From the NCBI GenBank assembly GCA_022574185.1, contig JACZSM010000005.1, positions 22,341-86,340 of the forward strand: a stretch of 64,000 nucleotides of DNA. Direction: 5' to 3'. The DNA comes from Pseudomonadota bacterium (lineage in GTDB: Bacteria > Pseudomonadota > Gammaproteobacteria > Steroidobacterales > Woeseiaceae). The notes beneath the pieces were generated by a model, which did not search any database, was not told where the DNA came from, and saw nothing but the letters and a program-made list of their open reading frames with translations. Below are positions 59,233-64,000 of this stretch, piece after piece. The position numbers and the translations under genes were made by a program. Position 1 is the first letter of the stretch, and each line of letters begins with the position of its first letter.

Positions 59233-60699
59233 ATGGCCGTAAAAGCAGGATTTGCACGATGTGTCCTGATGCTTACCTTGCTGCTCAGCATGGGCAGCGC
59301 CTTCGCTCAGAACGAACTCAGAGACACCTTTTTTAAAAATGCCGACGCGGCGAAATTATCCGCAGAAGCCGCCGATGCACAACTCCTGGCGCCGCGCAGC
59401 TACCAACGCGGCATGAAAGAGTACCGCGATGCCGAAATCGCGCTCGAGCGGGGCCGCAATATCGAAACCGTGCGCTCCAACGCCGCCGATGCCACCCGAT
59501 ACTTCAAGACGGCGACGACCGCCGCGAAACTTGCCAGGACCGCCTTTGCCCAGGTCATGAAAAGTCGCCAGGACGGAGCAAATGCGCGCGCACCGGATTT
59601 ATCGCCCGACATCTGGCAAAGCGCGCAAAAGAAGTTTTTCGAAGCGATTCGCCTGCTCGAGCGGGGCGACCTTAAGAATGCGAGGCGTCGCGAAGTTGCG
59701 GCTACCAGTCTCTACCGCGACGCTGAACTCGTCGCTATCAAGGCCCAGTACCTGACCGAAACGCGGCGCCTGCTAAAAGACGCTGATCGCGCCAAAGTTG
59801 GCCGCTACGCGCCGCTTACGCTTGGCAAAGCGAAACGGCTGTTAATGGAAGCCGAGCGCGAACTCAATGAAAATCGATACGACACCGATTTACCGCGCAG
59901 TCTCGCACGACAAGCAAATTACGAAGCCAAACATGCTTTTTACCTGTCCGAAATTGCGCGTAAGGTTCGCGATCGGGATCTGTCGGCCGAGGTTCTGGTA
60001 CTGAACTGGGAGAAACCAATTCGCGATATTGCGGGCGCCGCTGACATCGTGCCCGATATGGAAGATGGCCCTGACCGCCTGGCTGCATCGCTGGTTGCAC
60101 ACATCGAAGGCTTGCGCAACGAAAATCAGAGTCTGCAACAGGAAAAGACAGAAAATGAAACGCGTCTTACCGATATGGAAGAAGAAATGGCCGCGCTGGA
60201 TGAACGTCTAGGTGGGGCAACAGCCGAACGCGCAGCACTGGTGCAGCGACTGGAAGCCCAGGCGCGCGTGAAAGCACAATTCAAGCAAGTCGAAAATATG
60301 TTCACGTCGAGCGAAGCTCGGGTATTCCGCGAGGGCAGTAGTATCGTTTTACGGCTTGTCGGCCTGACGTTCGACAGCGGAGCGTCGCAGCTCAAACCCG
60401 CTAATTTCGAATTGTTGGCGAAGGTTGAGAAAGCCATCGACGTATTCCCGCGCAGCGAACTGATTATCGAGGGCCACACGGACGCTCATGGTGGCGACGA
60501 TTCCAACCAGATCCTTTCACAGGAACGGGCCGAATCCGTACAGCAATACATGATCAATGCAATGCGGATTCCCACCTATCGCCTGATAGCAACCGGCTAT
60601 GGTGAGACGCGACCTGTCGCAAGCAACGAGACAGTATCAGGCCGCGCGCGCAACCGGCGCATCGACATCGTCATCCGGCCCAATCTCGAGCAATCGTAA
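59233..60699 (+). CDS. OmpA-family protein with long helical DUF4398-like domain
   Basis: 488 aa. Signal peptide about 1-25 (ends SAFAQ). The central 330 residues are helical with coiled-coil segments (EGLRNENQSLQQEKTENETR) and a DUF4398-like repeat region. The C-terminal OmpA domain (about 370-485) has IIEGHTDAHGGDDSNQILSQ and RNRRIDIVI, which bind peptidoglycan. Periplasmic spacer or envelope-stability role inferred. The 250-bp upstream gap contains a -10-like TTAAAAT near 59109. Confidence 0.85.
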   Translation: MAVKAGFARCVLMLTLLLSMGSAFAQNELRDTFFKNADAAKLSAEAADAQLLAPRSYQRGMKEYRDAEIALERGRNIETVRSNAADATRYFKTATTAAKLARTAFAQVMKSRQDGANARAPDLSPDIWQSAQKKFFEAIRLLERGDLKNARRREVAATSLYRDAELVAIKAQYLTETRRLLKDADRAKVGRYAPLTLGKAKRLLMEAERELNENRYDTDLPRSLARQANYEAKHAFYLSEIARKVRDRDLSAEVLVLNWEKPIRDIAGAADIVPDMEDGPDRLAASLVAHIEGLRNENQSLQQEKTENETRLTDMEEEMAALDERLGGATAERAALVQRLEAQARVKAQFKQVENMFTSSEARVFREGSSIVLRLVGLTFDSGASQLKPANFELLAKVEKAIDVFPRSELIIEGHTDAHGGDDSNQILSQERAESVQQYMINAMRIPTYRLIATGYGETRPVASNETVSGRARNRRIDIVIRPNLEQS

Positions 60700-60768
60700 A
60701 CCAAGCCCTGCCGACCACAGCGAAATCGTGGCCGCCCGCCGATCAACGTGGGGCCGGTGGGAGGGACG

Positions 60769-60833
60769 TTCCTTGCCGGAAATAAAGCGCAGCGAGCTCC
60801 CGTCAGGCGGGATCGAGTCATTCCGGCAAGGAA
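60769..60833. repeat. Long inverted repeat in the ompA-lipase gap
   Basis: Perfect 13-bp arms TTCCTTGCCGGAA (60769-60781) and TTCCGGCAAGGAA (60821-60833) separated by 39 bp that contain a smaller GC-rich imperfect hairpin. Lies in the 172-bp gap between convergent genes. Could act as a bidirectional terminator or be another extragenic repeat family; no T run follows either arm. Confidence 0.55.
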
Positions 60834-60871
60834 TGTCCGGACTGCCGGCCGTGCGCTAGCGTTGGCCGCTC

Positions 60872-61783
60872 CTACATCTTGTTTGTGACTGACTGCCACC
60901 ATTCGGTGACGATTTTTGCGGTTTCGGCGTTTACCAGGTAACCGTATTCCGCGTGCACGTTGAGCTTCCCTGCGAGCCTGAAATAATTGTACAGCTCCCG
61001 ATCGTCGATGCCGGCGCCCAGGCCGAGATCGATCATTGCCGCAAAATCATCACTCAGTACCGGGTCAATCGCGGTCAGATCGCCGACGGCCGTCAGGTTG
61101 ATCCAACGGCGAATATTGCCGGGGTATCGGCGTGAACCAGATTCACGATGTCCCTGCAGGCGTCGCTGTATATAGCGTTGCCCGAGCGGGCTCCCCATCG
61201 TGAGCAGCAGATCGATACGCAGCTTGTCGCCATCGCTATGACTCATTTGCCAGAGGGCGTCATAGGCAATCACTGAGCCCATGCTGTGCGCGAGCAGGAG
61301 CACGGGTCGTCGTGCCTCGGCAGCCGCACGCAACAGCGTTTTTAGCATTTGGCGCACGTGCTCCGCGATGCCATTGCGGTTGCGCGCGTAGCGACGCAGG
61401 TCGCGCAGATGCAATTCCAACCGTTCGTTGGCGATATGCGGGATCAGAAGTGGCAGCAGGTCACCCAGCAGAAAGATCCGACGCGCCAGCCGACGCCGCC
61501 ACGAGGATGCCTCGTCAATGTCTTGTTGCGTCGGATGCTGTTGTGCGATAACGGCGTCCACGGCGTTCGCGTCGATTGCGAAATTGCGGTGTACGCCGTA
61601 AAAATTATACGTCCATGAAACGATGTCGAAGCGATGATCCTTCGCCTCGATCGTCCGAGCGACATCGCCATCAATCCGCCGCACACCTGCCAGCAAGCAG
61701 CGCAGCAATGCATCCCTGTGCGTGGCTGCCTTGGGTTTTGGCAGCAAGCCGGGTATATAAAGAATCAGTGGATCGCCACTCAT
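60872..61783 (-). CDS. Lipase-like alpha/beta-hydrolase
   Basis: 303 aa. Nucleophile elbow LLAHSMGSVIAYDAL (G/A-x-S-x-G), preceded by VSWTYNFYGVHRNFA and followed by TMGSPLG and a His-containing C-terminus (VHAEYGYLVN). Resembles lipase-like proteins without a signal peptide. Substrate unknown. Overlaps the upstream HAD gene by 4 bp, so the two are co-expressed. Confidence 0.75.
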   Translation of the reverse strand: MSGDPLILYIPGLLPKPKAATHRDALLRCLLAGVRRIDGDVARTIEAKDHRFDIVSWTYNFYGVHRNFAIDANAVDAVIAQQHPTQQDIDEASSWRRRLARRIFLLGDLLPLLIPHIANERLELHLRDLRRYARNRNGIAEHVRQMLKTLLRAAAEARRPVLLLAHSMGSVIAYDALWQMSHSDGDKLRIDLLLTMGSPLGQRYIQRRLQGHRESGSRRYPGNIRRWINLTAVGDLTAIDPVLSDDFAAMIDLGLGAGIDDRELYNYFRLAGKLNVHAEYGYLVNAETAKIVTEWWQSVTNKM

Positions 61784-62475
61784 TTCTTCACCGCTTCGAG
61801 CATCTCGCTGAGTTCACCGATGTCGGCAACGATACCGTCCGGTCGTGGCAACTCACCGGGCCAGTTGCGACCATTACGATTTACCCAAACTGTCTTCAGA
61901 CCCGCATCTCGCGCCCCATTGACATCGATCTGTGGGTGATCACCAACATGCAAAGTCTGATGCGCCGCAGCGCCGCCGGCACGAACAGCCGCGTCGAATA
62001 TCTGCCTTGCAGGTTTCGCCGCGCCTGCCGTCCTGGCAGACACGAAGTCGTGAAACAAATCGTGAATACCTATTACGCGTAAATTAGCATTGCCGTTTGT
62101 TACGGCAATGAGCACATAATCGCGACGCAAAGCTTCCAATGCCGGGCGAACCTCGGGAAAGATCTCGACATCGTTGCGTACTTCGTCAAACACAGCCATC
62201 GCGTCGTCAACCAGCCCTGCGTCGTAACCTGCCGCAATGCCTAGTCGCCCGAGCACAGTGCGCCGCAGATAAGTGTAGTCGTGGCATTGATCCGGATGGT
62301 CGAGAACAACTCTTTTACGAACCTCCAGCATTGCTTCCGGAGAAAACATTGCAGTGATTCTAGGGTAGTGCTCACCAAGCCACGTGAAAAGACGTCGTTC
62401 GGCACGATGGATGACTGGATGGATCTCCCAAAGCGTATCATCGAGGTCAATCGTAATCGCACGAATGTCGTCCAC
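61780..62475 (-). CDS. HAD-superfamily hydrolase, YigB-like
   Basis: 231 aa from a GTG at 62475 (V/M-DDIRAITIDLDDTLW); the longer frame (ATG 62529) overlaps the divergent glyoxalase start and adds non-conserved residues. Motif I TIDLDDTLWEIHPVI, motif II VTNGNANL, motif III KPARQIF, motif IV HVGDHPQIDVNGARDAG closely follow YigB (FMN phosphatase). In many gammaproteobacteria yigB is next to xerC, not here. Confidence 0.85.
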   Translation of the reverse strand: MDDIRAITIDLDDTLWEIHPVIHRAERRLFTWLGEHYPRITAMFSPEAMLEVRKRVVLDHPDQCHDYTYLRRTVLGRLGIAAGYDAGLVDDAMAVFDEVRNDVEIFPEVRPALEALRRDYVLIAVTNGNANLRVIGIHDLFHDFVSARTAGAAKPARQIFDAAVRAGGAAAHQTLHVGDHPQIDVNGARDAGLKTVWVNRNGRNWPGELPRPDGIVADIGELSEMLEAVKK

Positions 62476-62514
62476 GTATTGCTCACCAGCTTGAGATAGA
62501 CGACTATTGTAACT

Positions 62515-62934
62515 ATGAAATACCTGCATACGATGGTTCGTGTCACAGACGTGGATGCGTCGCTTGATTTTTATTGCGACAAGCTTGGCCTCGTTGAATT
62601 ACGACGCACCGAAAGCGAACAAGGAAAGTTTACGCTCATATTTCTGGCCGCGCCCGGAGACGAAAACGCGCAAATCGAACTTACCTGGAACTGGGATCCG
62701 GAAGAGCTTGGCGAGGGACGTAATTTCGGTCATCTTGCCTACGCCGTCGACGACATTTACGGCTTGTGCCAAAAGCTGCTGGACGCAGGCGTGACGATCA
62801 ACCGGCCGCCCCGCGACGGTCGGATGGCCTTCATACGGTCCCCGGATAATATTTCGATCGAGTTACTGCAAAAGGGTGCCGCACTGCCCGTGCAGGAACC
62901 GTGGGCGTCGATGCCGAGCACCGGAATCTGGTAG
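62515..62934 (+). CDS. Glyoxalase I-like lactoylglutathione lyase
   Basis: 139 aa. [20 protein letters not shown] with the first metal His, [39 protein letters not shown] (Glu and His ligands) and the last Glu in SIELLQ. This is the GloA pattern of VOC metalloenzymes that detoxify methylglyoxal as the glutathione hemithioacetal. Complete and of normal length. Confidence 0.88.
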   Translation: MKYLHTMVRVTDVDASLDFYCDKLGLVELRRTESEQGKFTLIFLAAPGDENAQIELTWNWDPEELGEGRNFGHLAYAVDDIYGLCQKLLDAGVTINRPPRDGRMAFIRSPDNISIELLQKGAALPVQEPWASMPSTGIW

Positions 62935-62937
62935 GAA

Positions 62938-62966
62938 GTTTCGCCCGCATGGCGGGCTCCTACAGG
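62938..62966. repeat. REP-like repeat next to the IS110 element
   Basis: The right arm GCGGGCTCCTACAG (62952-62965) is identical over 13 bp to the half-repeat at 39018-39030; the left arm GCCCGC with GTAGGAAG further out is imperfect. It lies 36 bp before the end of an IS110-family transposase gene. Confidence 0.65.
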
Positions 62967-63001
62967 TCAGTGGTTATCGCCTGTAGATACTCTGTTCGGG
63001 G

Positions 63002-63997
63002 TCAAGTATTAATTGACTCTGGTATGCGATAGAACTTATCGCCATCCCAGGGTTGCCGGTATTTCAGCATGGCCCAGATTGAGTGCAACAGTTTGCGCAT
63101 GACGGCGGTCTGCGCAAGCCGTTTTGTCTTACCTTTGGCGAGTAGTTTTTCGTAAAACGCGCGCACGTTGGGGTCGCATCGACAGGCGCTCATGGCCGGG
63201 AAGAACAGCGCAGCGCGCAGTTTGGCATTGCCCTGTTTGGAGATGTGTCGTGGCGCGTGAACCGAGGTGCCGGATTCGCGGGGCTTGGGATCCAGGCCCG
63301 CCTGTGCGACCCATTGTTGCGGTTGCAGATGGGCCGGCAACAGGCCCACTTCGGCAATCACCTGCAGGGCGCTCGTTGCGGCAAAGCCAGGCGCACTATC
63401 GACGAGTTTGAGATCTTCGGCCAGATCCTCATGTTGCTTCATCAACGCGATGGCCTTCGCCTCGAGCTGCGCATAGCGGCGCTTGAGAAAGCGGATGTGT
63501 ACGCGGATGTCATGCTGCGCCTCGTGCGTGTGCTCGCCAGCACGCGCAGCGGCATGCAGGCGTGAGCGCTCACGGACTTGCTCTTTGGTCAGTTGCGACA
63601 GGCGATGCGCCAGGCTTTGCAGCTCCAGGCGCAGCTCGCTGGGAGCATGCCAAGGCACAAACGGCATGCACTCAAGGTAGTGCAACAGTACCAGGGCATC
63701 GATCTTGTCGGTCTTGCCGCGCACCATCTGCGCCTCGGCAAAGCGGCGTGCCGCCCTGGGATTGAGCACCATCAACTCGATGCCCGCGGTCCGGCACAGC
63801 GCCAGGGCCAGCTGCAGATGGTAGATGCCGGTGGCCTCCAGACACACACGCACTTGTTCGCTGCCGCATTGGAGCCACTGGATGGCTTGTTGATGACCGC
63901 TGTTGGTGTTGGCAAACGTGCGGTGGGCGATCGTCTCACCACAACATCTCTGTATATCGAAGCTCTCGCTGGCAACGTCGATTCCGGCCTGGTTCAT
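63002..63997 (-). CDS. IS110-family transposase (DEDD recombinase)
   Basis: 331 aa from ATG 63997, three bases before the window edge. RuvC-like DEDD domain: GIDVASESFDI (first Asp), VCLEATGIYHLQ (Glu), MVRGKTDKIDALVL (two Asp). C-terminal Transposase_20 domain: AQAGLDPKPRESGTSVHAPR with the candidate nucleophilic Ser, then KLRAALFFPAMSA. Intact. IS110 elements lack inverted repeats and are guided by a bridge RNA from a non-coding end. For IS110-group members that end is upstream of the gene and so lies outside this window. Element boundaries cannot be set here. Confidence 0.9.
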   Translation of the reverse strand: MNQAGIDVASESFDIQRCCGETIAHRTFANTNSGHQQAIQWLQCGSEQVRVCLEATGIYHLQLALALCRTAGIELMVLNPRAARRFAEAQMVRGKTDKIDALVLLHYLECMPFVPWHAPSELRLELQSLAHRLSQLTKEQVRERSRLHAAARAGEHTHEAQHDIRVHIRFLKRRYAQLEAKAIALMKQHEDLAEDLKLVDSAPGFAATSALQVIAEVGLLPAHLQPQQWVAQAGLDPKPRESGTSVHAPRHISKQGNAKLRAALFFPAMSACRCDPNVRAFYEKLLAKGKTKRLAQTAVMRKLLHSIWAMLKYRQPWDGDKFYRIPESINT

Positions 63998-64000
63998 TGT

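Overview
The window is a chromosomal segment of a gammaproteobacterium. By eye it is moderately GC-rich, and its gene orders are classic for that class: aroQ-accB-accC-prmA, dusB-fis-purH-purD and trxA-rho. It also carries type IV pilin, PlsB, a FecR/ECF/TonB-receptor cassette and an OmpA protein. A marine lineage near Chromatiales/Woeseiales is my inference, not something the sequence proves. I saw no rRNA, tRNA or CRISPR.

Layout. (1) 1-12.1 kb, core, all plus strand: the 3' end of dsbD, a TlpA-like thioredoxin, aroQ, accB, accC, prmA, a zinc-ribbon DUF3426 protein with an acidic repeat, dusB, fis, purH, purD and moeA. (2) 12.1-21.5 kb, a chromosomal integron. A divergent integron-integrase pseudogene has lost about 40 codons and its reading frame. 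It is followed by about a dozen plus-strand cassettes separated by 103-106 bp attC sites. Five of the first seven cassettes are toxin-antitoxin modules. Each of these has its own promoter with a palindromic operator in the spacer, and the toxin start codon lies 7-10 nt after the -10 box, which predicts leaderless toxin mRNAs. The other cassettes encode a VOC protein, a HAD phosphatase, a CCPF-motif protein plus a lipoprotein, small unknown and membrane proteins, a DCC-family protein, a TfoX-like protein and a gamma-glutamylcyclotransferase-like protein. Cassette ends are exact near the integrase and decay with distance. (3) 21.5-29.7 kb, accessory: unknown genes, a C69-like peptidase whose usual N-terminal Cys is Ser, a small SWIM-type protein, a VIT/VWA protein with a GlyGly-CTERM-like tail divergent from a TetR regulator over three operator copies, a GNAT enzyme, a pilin, and attC fossils that show the cassette array once reached further. 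(4) 29.7-35.4 kb: an aminotransferase and a sigma-FecR-TonB receptor operon.

(5) 35.6-64 kb, mostly housekeeping: trxA-rho, rhlB, a YrfG-like nucleotidase, cysQ, trhO-plsB, an esterase/DsbA-like/alkyltransferase-like gene string, two overlapping DUF697-type GTPases, a DUF885 peptidase, an orphan contractile-tail-sheath protein, a D-cysteine-desulfhydrase-like enzyme, an L,D-transpeptidase, an M48 protease, sohB, lipA, an OmpA protein, a lipase-like protein, a YigB-like HAD, a glyoxalase, and an IS110-family transposase just beyond a REP-like hairpin at the right edge.

The most notable content is the frozen integron: dead integrase, very regular attC sites, a stepwise decay gradient, leaderless self-regulated TA cassettes and detached fossil attC sites. 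The lone sheath gene and the paired overlapping GTPases come next.
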